Source of the DNA: Myxococcus stipitatus
GTDB lineage: Bacteria; Myxococcota; Myxococcia; Myxococcales; Myxococcaceae
Direction: 5' to 3'
NCBI RefSeq assembly: GCF_038561935.1
Contig: NZ_CP102770.1
Location: 5,332,001 to 5,396,000 of the forward strand
Length of the DNA stretch: 64,000 nt
In this document: positions 8,309-15,760 of the stretch, in pieces
How positions within the stretch are numbered: the stretch's first letter is position 1
Layout: every line of letters begins with the position of its first letter
Made by a program: the position numbers and the translations under genes
Notes under the pieces: model-generated
What the model was told of the DNA's origin: nothing
The model's database searches: none
The model's input: the letters and a program-made list of their open reading frames with translations, nothing else

Positions 8309-8977
8309 TCAACCGTCCAGGCCTAGCGTGATGACGAGGCACCCGTTGGGTGAGCGCACCTCCGGGGCATCCTCCGCGCCCACGAAGAACGTCGCCGGGG
8401 CGACGAAATGCGCCCCCTCAATGATCAACTCGCCCTCCAACAACAGGGCCGCCTCCCGTCCACGAGGCCGCGCCAACCAGGCCCACGTCCCCTCCGCCAC
8501 CATCCGCACCCAGATGGCACCACCGACGCCGCCACCCGGCGAGGCCAGGTGCACCCCAGGCGCGCACTCCACCCAGTCACCTTCAGAGGGAATCGTCCCG
8601 CGAGAGGCCGCCGCCACGCCCCGGTGCGCGGCCAGGAAGCGCTCCACCAGTCCGAGGATGTCCTCGATCTGGAAGGGCTTCACCAGGACGCCGTCGGGAA
8701 TGGAGGGCCGCAGGGCCCGCGCGACTTCCTCGGGAGACGCCGCGCTGACGATGGCCACCGCCTGACGCCCCTTCCGGGCCGCCTCCAGCACGGCGCGACC
8801 ACCCGCCTCGCCTCCCCCTATCCGAAGATCCGTCACGACGAGCTCGAAGCGCTCCTGCCGCAGGGCCGCCAGCGCCTCTCCGACCTCGCCCACCGAGCGC
8901 ACCTCCGCCAGGTCGGAGATCAGCTCACCCATGCCTTCCCGGAGGCTCGCGTCGTCCTCGACCAGCAGAACCTTCAT
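8309..8977 (-). CDS. Response regulator receiver fused to a cupin-like domain
   Basis: A 222-residue protein. Residues 1-115 are a CheY-like receiver with the acidic pair EDD at 7-9, phosphoacceptor Asp50 in VVTDLRI, Ser78 and Lys100 in VLVKPF. Residues about 130-222 look like a single beta-barrel cupin of the ChrR type: GVHLASPGGGVGGAIWVRM, LLLEGELIIEG and APATFFVGAEDAP. No DNA-binding domain is present. Typical cupin metal ligands (HxH) are not evident, so ligand binding is uncertain. Phosphorylation might control a sensing or enzymatic cupin, but no histidine kinase is next to it. It starts the minus-strand pair with the RsmB-like gene. Confidence 0.75.
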   Translation of the reverse strand: MKVLLVEDDASLREGMGELISDLAEVRSVGEVGEALAALRQERFELVVTDLRIGGGEAGGRAVLEAARKGRQAVAIVSAASPEEVARALRPSIPDGVLVKPFQIEDILGLVERFLAAHRGVAAASRGTIPSEGDWVECAPGVHLASPGGGVGGAIWVRMVAEGTWAWLARPRGREAALLLEGELIIEGAHFVAPATFFVGAEDAPEVRSPNGCLVITLGLDG

Positions 8978-9076
8978 TTCGGGGTCTCTCCGACGCCCCA
9001 GACAGGAGCACGTCCTCCACCCTCCCTGACAGGGGGGCCGGCGCTACCATGCCGGTCGTCCACCCTTCTTGGGAAG

Positions 9077-9162
9077 TGGCCCTCCCCGGACTCGAACCGG
9101 GACGCGGGGTCAGCCGCAGCGGATTTTGAGTCCGCCTCGTCTACCAATTTCGACAGAGGGCC
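9077..9162 (-). tRNA. tRNA-Leu (CAA)
   Basis: 86 bases on the minus strand, starting GGCCCTCTGTCGAAATTGG and ending TTCGAGTCCGGGGAGGGCCA. The acceptor stem GGCCCTC/GAGGGCC is perfect. The anticodon stem GCGGA/TCCGC holds the loop CTCAAAA, anticodon CAA. The long variable arm is typical of class II tRNA-Leu. CCA is not encoded. Confidence 0.95.
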
Positions 9163-9259
9163 GTTTGTTGGCGAAGCGGCCAGACGTATACCGCGACCGC
9201 CGCCCAGATGCATCCGAAGATTGCGGTGCCGAACGCACATCGCTATGAGGGGCCCCCGC

Positions 9260-10006
9260 ATGTACAACCTTCTCATCTCGCTGGCAGTGGGATTCCTGGT
9301 CGCGCTGCTGGTGAAGCTCGCGAACTTCTCCATCTGGGCCGGGCTCGTCCCGGGCCTGATTGCCGCCGTCATCACCTTCATCCTCCTGGCAAGGCGGGTC
9401 GCCAGCCGCATCCAGGGGCTCATGTCGACGGTGCAGGCGGACCTCCAGTCCCAGCCCACCAGCCAGAAGGACGCCCAGGGCCGGGTGGAGCGTGCCGTCA
9501 AGACGCTGGAGAAGGGCCTCGCCTACGAGAAGTGGCAGTTCATGGTGGGCCCGGAGATTCACGCCCAGATCGGCATGTTGAAGTACATGGTGAAGGACCT
9601 GGACGGCGCCCTGGCCCACTTCAACAAGGGCAGCTCCCGCAACTACATGGCCAAGGCCATGGAGGGCGCCCTCTACTACCAGCGCGACAATGTCCCGGCG
9701 ATGAAGACCGCCTTCGAAGCGGCCTGCAAGAGCGGCAAGAAGGAGCCCATCGTCTGGGCCGCCTACGCCTGGTGCCTCCTCCAGAAGAAGGAGAAGGACG
9801 AGGCCCTCAAGGTGCTCGGCCGCGCCGTCGAGGAGAACCCCAAGGACGAGAAGCTCAAGGGCAGCCTCTCCCAGCTCCAGAACGACAAGCGTCTGAAGAT
9901 GAAGCCCTACGAGCCCACCTGGTGGCAGTTCGGTCTGGAGACGCCGCCGATGATGCCCCCCTCGGGTGGCGGCGGGCGCCGGATGCAGTTCATTACGCGA
10001 CGCTGA
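9260..10006 (+). CDS. Membrane-anchored TPR-like protein
   Basis: A 248-residue protein with two N-terminal membrane helices (about residues 3-22 and 26-43) and a soluble helical region carrying tetratricopeptide-like repeats, such as EIHAQIGMLKYMVKDLDGAL and VWAAYAWCLLQKKEKDEAL followed by VLGRAVEENPKDEKL. TPR arrays mediate protein binding, here on the cytoplasmic face by inference. ATG 9260 is chosen because GAGGGG lies 7 bases upstream; another in-frame ATG is at 9245. It is a single gene; the hairpin at 10150-10172 follows. Confidence 0.75.
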   Translation: MYNLLISLAVGFLVALLVKLANFSIWAGLVPGLIAAVITFILLARRVASRIQGLMSTVQADLQSQPTSQKDAQGRVERAVKTLEKGLAYEKWQFMVGPEIHAQIGMLKYMVKDLDGALAHFNKGSSRNYMAKAMEGALYYQRDNVPAMKTAFEAACKSGKKEPIVWAAYAWCLLQKKEKDEALKVLGRAVEENPKDEKLKGSLSQLQNDKRLKMKPYEPTWWQFGLETPPMMPPSGGGGRRMQFITRR

Positions 10007-10149
10007 TCCCCGACGCGTGGAGGGCATTCGCGCCCTCCTTCGCCCGGGAATTCCTACCGGACGACTCCTCTTCCACGCTGGAACGACTTCCGCTCCGGTT
10101 CCTTCAGGGTGTGGGTTGTCACTGCAACCCCCTGAAATGACTCCTGCCC

Positions 10150-10172
10150 GCATGCCCTGGGAGAGGGCATGC
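10150..10172 (+). terminator. Hairpin downstream of the TPR-like gene
   Basis: Perfect 9-bp stem GCATGCCCT/AGGGCATGC with a 5-base loop GGGAG. It is followed by AGCTTGCTCTTCCTCC, pyrimidine-rich but without a clean T run, so terminator function is likely but not certain. Confidence 0.5.
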
Positions 10173-10255
10173 AGCTTGCTCTTCCTCCTCACGCGCCGAC
10201 GGGGATGTCGCCGTCACGTGGAGTGGACGGGCAAAGGCGGCTGGCGGAGAGGGTC

Positions 10256-11212
10256 ATGCAAAGGCGAGGGCGCACCTCGGAGCGGTCCCTCCTCCTCATC
10301 ATCGAGGATGACGCGGGTGTACTGGAGAGCCTGTCCGACCTGCTCGCGGCGCGTTTCGACGTGCTGGCGGCGGCGGACGCGGGCATGGGGTTGGAGCTGG
10401 CCCGTGAGCACGGTCCGGACCTGATCCTCCTGGACAGGTTCCTGCCCAGCGGGGATGGGCTGACAGTCCTCGAGGCCCTCCAGCTCGACTCCCATACCGA
10501 GTCCACGCCCGTCATCTTCCTCACCGGGGACGCGGACGAGGCCACCCTGGAGCGCTGCTTGGAGAAGGGCGCGGTGGACTTCATCCACAAGCCGGCGAGC
10601 GCGAGGGAGCTCATGGCACGGATCGACCGGGCGCTGCGGCAGAGCGAACAGCAGCGGCGGTTGCAGATCCTCGCCCAGACGGACGCCCTCACGGGCCTGG
10701 CGAACTTCCGGGCCCTCTCCGTGCGGCTGGAGGAAGAGCTGCGCCGCGCCCACCGGTATGGCTACCCGCTGAGCGTGGTGGTCATCGACCTGGACCACCT
10801 CAAGGCCATCAACGACGGCATGGGCCACGACGTGGGGAACCAGGCCATCCTCGCGCTGGCCAATCAGCTCAAGGGAAACCTGCGCGAGTCCGACTTCGCG
10901 GCGCGCTTCGGCGGGGATGAGTTCATCGCGCTCCTGCCACATCAGACGGCGCTGGAGGCGGCGGTGTTCGCCGAGCGGATCCGCACCGGGCTGCGTTCCG
11001 TCGGCGTGCAGAAGGGCGACGGCCGCCCCGCCTCCTTCGGGTTGAGCGTGAGTGTTGGCATCGCCGACCACACATTGGAATCACCCCGGGACGATGCAGA
11101 GACGCTGATGAAGGCGGCGGACGCGGCCCTCTATGAGGCCAAGCGCGAAGGACGTGACCGGGTGGTGGTGTTCGGCCGTCCGGCGCTGTCGCCGCCCGCG
11201 CATCAGCACTGA
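10256..11212 (+). CDS. Receiver-GGDEF diguanylate cyclase response regulator
   Basis: A 318-residue two-domain regulator. The receiver has IIEDDAG, phosphoacceptor Asp60 in LILLDRF and Lys112 in IHKP. The GGDEF domain has the intact catalytic motif RFGGDEF (GGDEF at 219-223), so it should convert two GTP to c-di-GMP. The inhibitory I-site RESD sits exactly five residues before GGDEF, so product inhibition is expected. ATG 10256 follows GAGAGGG closely; an in-frame start at 10169 would place the coding region over the upstream hairpin and is less likely. No cognate kinase is adjacent. It belongs to the PleD/WspR architecture class. Confidence 0.88.
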   Translation: MQRRGRTSERSLLLIIEDDAGVLESLSDLLAARFDVLAAADAGMGLELAREHGPDLILLDRFLPSGDGLTVLEALQLDSHTESTPVIFLTGDADEATLERCLEKGAVDFIHKPASARELMARIDRALRQSEQQRRLQILAQTDALTGLANFRALSVRLEEELRRAHRYGYPLSVVVIDLDHLKAINDGMGHDVGNQAILALANQLKGNLRESDFAARFGGDEFIALLPHQTALEAAVFAERIRTGLRSVGVQKGDGRPASFGLSVSVGIADHTLESPRDDAETLMKAADAALYEAKREGRDRVVVFGRPALSPPAHQH

Positions 11213-11217
11213 GCGCG

Positions 11218-12999
11218 GTGCCCGGCAAGCAGGCGACGGTGGGAAGCAAGAGGGCGCGGATGACTCTAGGCAACAGGCTGGCGAGCGGTTCGAGGGTGGC
11301 AATCGTCGGAGGCGGCATCGCGGGGGCGGGACTGGCGGCCTCCCTTCTCTTCAATGGTCGAGCGCGTGGGCTGACGCTGGACGTCCGCGTCTATGCTGGA
11401 GGGCTGTCGGAGCGGACCTCTCCTCCCGTCGTGCTCACCCCCGAGTGCCGCTCCCGGCTGGCGGCGCTGGGCTGCCGCATTCCCCCCGAGTGGCGCACGC
11501 ACGAGCTGCGCGGCGTCGAGGTCATCGCCGAGGGGCGGCGCGAGCTCCTCCCCTCCTCTCCTGGCGGAATGTGGCTCGTCGATGGCTGGCCCTCCGGTGA
11601 AGGAGGGCTGGCGCAGGTGCGCGGCATCCTCGCCAACGCCGCCAGCGCGCAGGGGGCTCGGTTCGTCGAACGACATGTCGACCGGGTGGAGCGCCAGCCG
11701 CCCGCGCCGGATGCCCCCATCGCCGTGCGAGGCACCGGGCCCATGGTGGTCCGCGCCCAGGGGAGCGGCGAGCGCTACCACGCGGTCGCCCTCGCGTGCG
11801 GCGCGGGCCCCCTCCTGGGGGACGCCTTCTTCCCCGGCTTTCGCCCCGCCCCCACGATGCCCGCCGTCCAGGCCCGACTGAGGCATGCTTCCTCTCGGCT
11901 GGAGATCGCGCCCGTCGCGAGGCTCTGGGTGGCGCCGCTGCCGACGGTCGACGGCTTGTTCCTCCTGCCGGGTGTGGACTCCGTCTACGCGCTGGCCTTC
12001 GGTCCCGCGGTGACGCCGGCGGACCTGTGTCAGGCCCTGATGATGGCGGCCCGCGATGGCCTGCTGAGCGAGGGCTTCGAGCTGGCCGCGCTCGAGACCA
12101 CACGTCTTCCCCATGGCCCGGGCCGCACGCTCGTGGCTCCGGGGCAGCTCGCGGTGGGGCCCGCGGCCTTCGGGCATCCGCTCCAGTTGGGACTGTCGGA
12201 GACACTCGCCTCGTGCAGCCGCGCGGCGGTGGCGCTCCTGGATGGAGGACTGGACGCTTCCGCCCTGGAGCGCCGCTATGTCCGCGAGGGACTGTGCGAG
12301 CTGATGGAGGACGCCGCCGCGGGAGCCCGCTCGGTGGCGTGGATGCGCCGCGCCGGCAAGCGCGCGCCCGCGGCCTTCCTCGCGGCCAAGGGCCGGCGCA
12401 CGTCGCTGGGCATCTATGGCGGCGGAGTCCTGGGACTCAGCGCGCCCACGCCCCTGGCATTGCTCGGAGCGGTGCGCTGGGCGGGGCTGCGCGAGGTCGT
12501 GAGCACCTGGCTGCGGACGACCGTGGACCCGGTGCCCATGGCGGTGCCGGACCTGGAGCCCGACCTGTACTACGTCGTGGATGACGACCCCGATGCTCGC
12601 GAGGCGCTGACGGCGCTCCTGGAGAGCACGGGCGCCAAGGTGGTGTCGTTCGCGGACGAGCTGGCGCTGTTCTGCGCGGTGGCTCGCAGGCCGCCCACGG
12701 CCATCCTCCTCGACGTCGTGCTGCATTGGGTGGATGGGCTCCGGCTGTGCGAGGGCTTGAAGCAACACCCCCTCACGCGTGGAACCCGGGTGGTGGTGAT
12801 GAGCGGACTGAATCGGCCCCATGTCCGGCAGCGGGCGCTGGACGCGGGGGCGGAGGCCTTCCTGCCCAAGCCCGTGGACCCGGAGCGGCTGCTGCGCATC
12901 CTCACCGGACGCATGCCCGCGTCGAGCACGCCCGCGGATCCCTCCTCCCCGCGACTGTCGGGTGATGCGAGCACGTCGGACCGCTACGCGGCGTCCTGA
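11218..12999 (+). CDS. FAD-binding oxidoreductase fused to a C-terminal receiver domain
   Basis: About 593 residues. The N-terminus has a dinucleotide-binding motif VAIVGGGIAGAG (about 27-38) and the region to about 430 looks like a flavoprotein monooxygenase/geranylgeranyl-reductase-like fold, including GPAAFGHPLQLGLSETLASC in the usual FAD-contacting position. Residues about 448-565 form a complete CheY-like receiver: VVDDDP, Asp499 in ILLDVV and Lys in LPKPVDP. A redox enzyme with its own receiver domain is unusual. GTG 11218 begins 5 bases after the diguanylate cyclase stop; ATG 11260 is the alternative start. Substrate and kinase are unknown. Confidence 0.7.
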   Translation: MPGKQATVGSKRARMTLGNRLASGSRVAIVGGGIAGAGLAASLLFNGRARGLTLDVRVYAGGLSERTSPPVVLTPECRSRLAALGCRIPPEWRTHELRGVEVIAEGRRELLPSSPGGMWLVDGWPSGEGGLAQVRGILANAASAQGARFVERHVDRVERQPPAPDAPIAVRGTGPMVVRAQGSGERYHAVALACGAGPLLGDAFFPGFRPAPTMPAVQARLRHASSRLEIAPVARLWVAPLPTVDGLFLLPGVDSVYALAFGPAVTPADLCQALMMAARDGLLSEGFELAALETTRLPHGPGRTLVAPGQLAVGPAAFGHPLQLGLSETLASCSRAAVALLDGGLDASALERRYVREGLCELMEDAAAGARSVAWMRRAGKRAPAAFLAAKGRRTSLGIYGGGVLGLSAPTPLALLGAVRWAGLREVVSTWLRTTVDPVPMAVPDLEPDLYYVVDDDPDAREALTALLESTGAKVVSFADELALFCAVARRPPTAILLDVVLHWVDGLRLCEGLKQHPLTRGTRVVVMSGLNRPHVRQRALDAGAEAFLPKPVDPERLLRILTGRMPASSTPADPSSPRLSGDASTSDRYAAS

Positions 13000-13022
13000 T
13001 TCACCTTCGAGACAAAAGCACC

Positions 13023-13051
13023 GGGCGCGGAGCCATTCAGCCTCCGCGCCC
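13023..13051 (-). terminator. Terminator between convergent genes
   Basis: Perfect 10-bp stem GGGCGCGGAG/CTCCGCGCCC (13023-13032 with 13042-13051). On the minus strand it is followed by GGTGCTTTTGTCTC, a short T run suited to ending the HdeD-like gene; it may also stop the plus-strand transcript. Confidence 0.65.
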
Positions 13052-13077
13052 TCGGTCCCCGTCGAGAGGTCATCCCT

Positions 13078-13662
13078 CTACGACGAGAAGCTCCGCACGG
13101 CGCGACGCAGCTCCAACGAGCCCGCCATGAGGGCGATGCCGCGCATGAGGATGGAGATTCCCACCAGCGTGCCCACCAGCCACACCGCGGAGATGGGCCA
13201 CTGGGACATGATGGTGATGCCCAGCAGGATGGAGATGGCGCCGTAGGCGAAGTCCCAGCCCCACTGCGCATACCGGTCCATCAGCGACGTGACGACGTGG
13301 AACAGGCCGCTCGCGAAGAAGTAGCCCGCGAGCAACAGCGTCAGCGCCCCGAGCCCCGCCGCCGGGTACGCGAGAACGAAGACACCCACCACGGTGGAGA
13401 GCACGCCGCCCAGTAGATAGAGCCAGAAGGGCCCACCGGACTTCCGGACCCGGAACGCGGAGATGATCTCCGCGATACCCGCCCCCGCGAGCAACGCGCC
13501 GAAGAGGATGATGGAGACCATGCTCGTGAGGAACGAGGCCCCCAACGCGACGAGGCCGAGGATGGCCGTCAGCAGCCCCAGGATGAAGGGCGGCCCCCAT
13601 GCGGCGGAGGCCATCCGGCCCCCGTCGCCCGTCGCAGGTTCACGTCTGAAACTGGTTTCCAT
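13078..13662 (-). CDS. HdeD-family six-helix membrane protein
   Basis: A 194-residue integral membrane protein with six hydrophobic helices arranged as pairs, e.g. FILGLLTAILGLVALGASF, WLYLLGGVLSTVVGVFVLAY and AVWLVGTLVGISILMRG, matching the HdeD (DUF308) family. In enterobacteria HdeD is linked to acid resistance; the role here is unknown. The ATG at 13662 has GGGAG 9 bases upstream. The first 17 residues are polar and cytoplasmic. It is a single gene ending at the hairpin at 13023-13051. Confidence 0.8.
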   Translation of the reverse strand: METSFRREPATGDGGRMASAAWGPPFILGLLTAILGLVALGASFLTSMVSIILFGALLAGAGIAEIISAFRVRKSGGPFWLYLLGGVLSTVVGVFVLAYPAAGLGALTLLLAGYFFASGLFHVVTSLMDRYAQWGWDFAYGAISILLGITIMSQWPISAVWLVGTLVGISILMRGIALMAGSLELRRAVRSFSS

Positions 13663-13768
13663 GTCGGTCTGCTCCCGCGTGGAGGAAAAGTTTCAGCGGC
13701 GAACATGGGTGCCTCGGAGGCCAGGAGCAATGGCGGCCCCTCTCCCCTGCTCCTCCTCGCGGTAGGGC

Positions 13769-14686
13769 TCAGGCGTGGGGGCGCTCGAGCACCGCGTCAT
13801 AGGGCGGCGCCACGAACACCGCTCCCGCTTCCTTGCGAAACCAGGTGAGCTGGCGCTTGGCGTACCGCCGCGTCTCCTGGGCCGTGTCTCGAATGGCCTC
13901 GTCCACGGACATGCGCTCCTCGACCACCGCGCGCGCCTGCACGTAGCCCACGCTTCGCATCGGCGCCGCGTCCGCGTATCCCCGCGCGAGCAAGGCCCGC
14001 GTCTCCTCGACCAACCCCGATGCGAACATGGCCTCGGTGCGCGCGTTGATGCGGGCGTAGAGCACGTCGCGAGGGGGCTCCAGGACGAAGAGGCGGAAGG
14101 GATATCGGTCCACGGAGAAGGCATGGGCCTTGTGGAACTCCGAGGCGGGCACACCTGTCCGCGCATGAATCTCGAGCGCTCGGATCACCCGGACCAGGTC
14201 CTGGACGTGCAGCCGCGCGGCGGTCTCCGGGTCCACCTGCGCCAGTCTGCGATGCACGGCCTCTCGCCCTTGCTCCGCCGCGAGGGTCTCCAGCTCGGCG
14301 CGCAGCTCCGGCAAGGCGCCGGGTGCATCCACCACACCGTGCAGGAGGATGCGCAGGTACAGGCCCGTGCCCCCCACGACGATGACGGGCTGTCCCCGTC
14401 GGGTGATATCCGCGATGACCGAGTCCGCGCGGCGCTGGTACTCCGCCGCCGAGAAGGTCTCCAGCGGGTCCACCTCCGACACGAGGTGGTGCGGCACCGC
14501 CGCGAGCTCTTCCGAGGACGGCTTCGCGGTGGCGATGTCGAAGTGGCGGTACACCTGCTGCGAGTCCGCGCTGACGATTTCACCGCCCACGCGGCGCGCC
14601 AGCTCGATGGCCAGGGCCGTCTTCCCCGACGCCGTCGGCCCGGCCACCACCGTCAACGTCGGCCGTCCCTCCTGTCCTTCACCCAT
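13769..14686 (-). CDS. miaA: tRNA dimethylallyltransferase
   Basis: A 305-residue enzyme, usual length for MiaA, which transfers a dimethylallyl group to N6 of A37 in tRNAs reading UNN codons. Visible motifs are the P-loop GPTASGKT at residues 16-23, VSADSQQVYR with the catalytic Asp, the VVGGTGLYL segment and RSVGYVQA near the C-terminus. ATG 14686 lies inside the end of the HPr-kinase-like gene (8-base overlap) with GGGAG upstream, so miaA is likely the last gene of that operon. The open frame continues upstream of 14686, but those codons belong to the overlapping gene. Confidence 0.95.
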   Translation of the reverse strand: MGEGQEGRPTLTVVAGPTASGKTALAIELARRVGGEIVSADSQQVYRHFDIATAKPSSEELAAVPHHLVSEVDPLETFSAAEYQRRADSVIADITRRGQPVIVVGGTGLYLRILLHGVVDAPGALPELRAELETLAAEQGREAVHRRLAQVDPETAARLHVQDLVRVIRALEIHARTGVPASEFHKAHAFSVDRYPFRLFVLEPPRDVLYARINARTEAMFASGLVEETRALLARGYADAAPMRSVGYVQARAVVEERMSVDEAIRDTAQETRRYAKRQLTWFRKEAGAVFVAPPYDAVLERPHA

Positions 14687-15593
14687 GCGCCGCTGCTCCC
14701 AGGGCTGTTCGCACCACGGCCACTGCCGAGGCATCCCGAGCAAACACCAACCGCGCCGGCTCCACCTCCGACAACAACCGGCCCGCGGAGACGAGCATCG
14801 CCGAACGCCCCGCCCCCGAGGACTCGCACAGCAGGACGTTCTGCACCAGCACCCGTCCCACCTCCCCCGCCCCTTGTCGCTCCCATCGGGAGCTCGAGTC
14901 CCAGCCCAGGACACCCACCGCGCGCAGCCGCGCCTCGCGAGGGAACCCCACGTTCCACGGAGTGCCGGCCACTCGCCAAGGACGTGGTGAGGCCCCCCGC
15001 GGGTCCTCGGGCCACACCGCCACCAGCTCATCCGAGAGCAGGGGCTCGCCCGCGTCCGTCCACAGTCCGCCCAGGGTGCTCTTCCCCGCGCCTGAGTGCC
15101 CCGTGAACAGCGCCGCCTCTTCGCCGTGCATCAACGCCACGCCATGCACCAGCAAACCGCCCCGGCGACGAAGCTCCACGGCAAGCATCACCCGCAACAC
15201 CACTTCCACCGGGAACCGGCCGGAGCCCACCACCACACCCCGCAGGCCCTCCGCATCGAGTCGCGCGGAGTAGTCCTCGCCCTCCAGCACGAGCGCGCCA
15301 TCCTCCGCGCGCCAGGGACGAGGAATCTCTCGAGTCGCGGGCTCGGGGCGAACCTCCGAGGGAGCCACGACCTCCAGCACCGAGGCTCGCACACCCAGCG
15401 GAGGCCGCGGCGTGATGAAGCCCGCGAGCGACTGGCGAAGCAGTGCCTGGACGCGGACATCCGGCACCTGAATCCCCACGGTCCATCCCGCCATCGTGAG
15501 CCAGGGGCCCGTCGGCTCGGATGAATCCTCGTCGGGGCCACCCACACGCCGGGGACCGGACGCACCGGCACCCGACGGACTCAGGGCGTGCAC
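14679..15593 (-). CDS. HPr kinase/phosphorylase-like protein of a peptide operon
   Basis: A protein of about 304 residues with an HprK-type P-loop. The segment LLVHGVALMHGEEAAL leads into GHSGAGKST (about residues 165-173) and LLSDELVAVWPE, the core of the HPr kinase C-terminal fold. It lacks the N-terminal domain of true HprK and no PTS genes are present. HprK-like kinases occur as tailoring enzymes in some lasso-peptide clusters and in PqqD-containing operons of unknown role. GTG 15593 would overlap the stop of the 59-residue peptide gene by 13 bases; GTG 15545 and ATG 15494 are alternatives, none with a strong ribosome site. A peptide-directed kinase role is inference. Confidence 0.75.
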   Translation of the reverse strand: MHALSPSGAGASGPRRVGGPDEDSSEPTGPWLTMAGWTVGIQVPDVRVQALLRQSLAGFITPRPPLGVRASVLEVVAPSEVRPEPATREIPRPWRAEDGALVLEGEDYSARLDAEGLRGVVVGSGRFPVEVVLRVMLAVELRRRGGLLVHGVALMHGEEAALFTGHSGAGKSTLGGLWTDAGEPLLSDELVAVWPEDPRGASPRPWRVAGTPWNVGFPREARLRAVGVLGWDSSSRWERQGAGEVGRVLVQNVLLCESSGAGRSAMLVSAGRLLSEVEPARLVFARDASAVAVVRTALGAAAHG

Positions 15594-15760
15594 TCCGACT
15601 CGCCCGGGATGTTGCACTGCGACATCATCGCGAGCGCGACGAAGGGCTGCTCCCAGAGGATGGCCGGAGCCTCATAGCGAGGCGTCCCTTCCGGGTGTGC
15701 CTCTCGCGAGCCCTCCGTGGGTGACCGGGATGATGTCGGAGTCGAAGAAGTTCTGGTCAT
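15581..15760 (-). CDS. 59-residue peptide, candidate modified-peptide precursor
   Basis: A short gene visible only by reading the junction between two larger genes. Its ATG (15760-15758) overlaps the TGA of the surface-protein gene as ATGA, which argues for translational coupling. The product has a Ser/Thr/Pro/Glu-rich start (residues 1-27), then RYEAPAILWEQPFVALA (28-44) and a short end MMSQCNIPGESECTP with Cys49 and Cys57. Tyr29-Pro32-Ile34 fit the YxxPx(L/I) leader motif that PqqD-like recognition proteins bind in lasso-peptide systems, and a PqqD-like gene is in this operon. No signal peptide is seen. The sequence shows the gene and motif; precursor function is inference. Confidence 0.65.
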   Translation of the reverse strand: MTRTSSTPTSSRSPTEGSREAHPEGTPRYEAPAILWEQPFVALAMMSQCNIPGESECTP

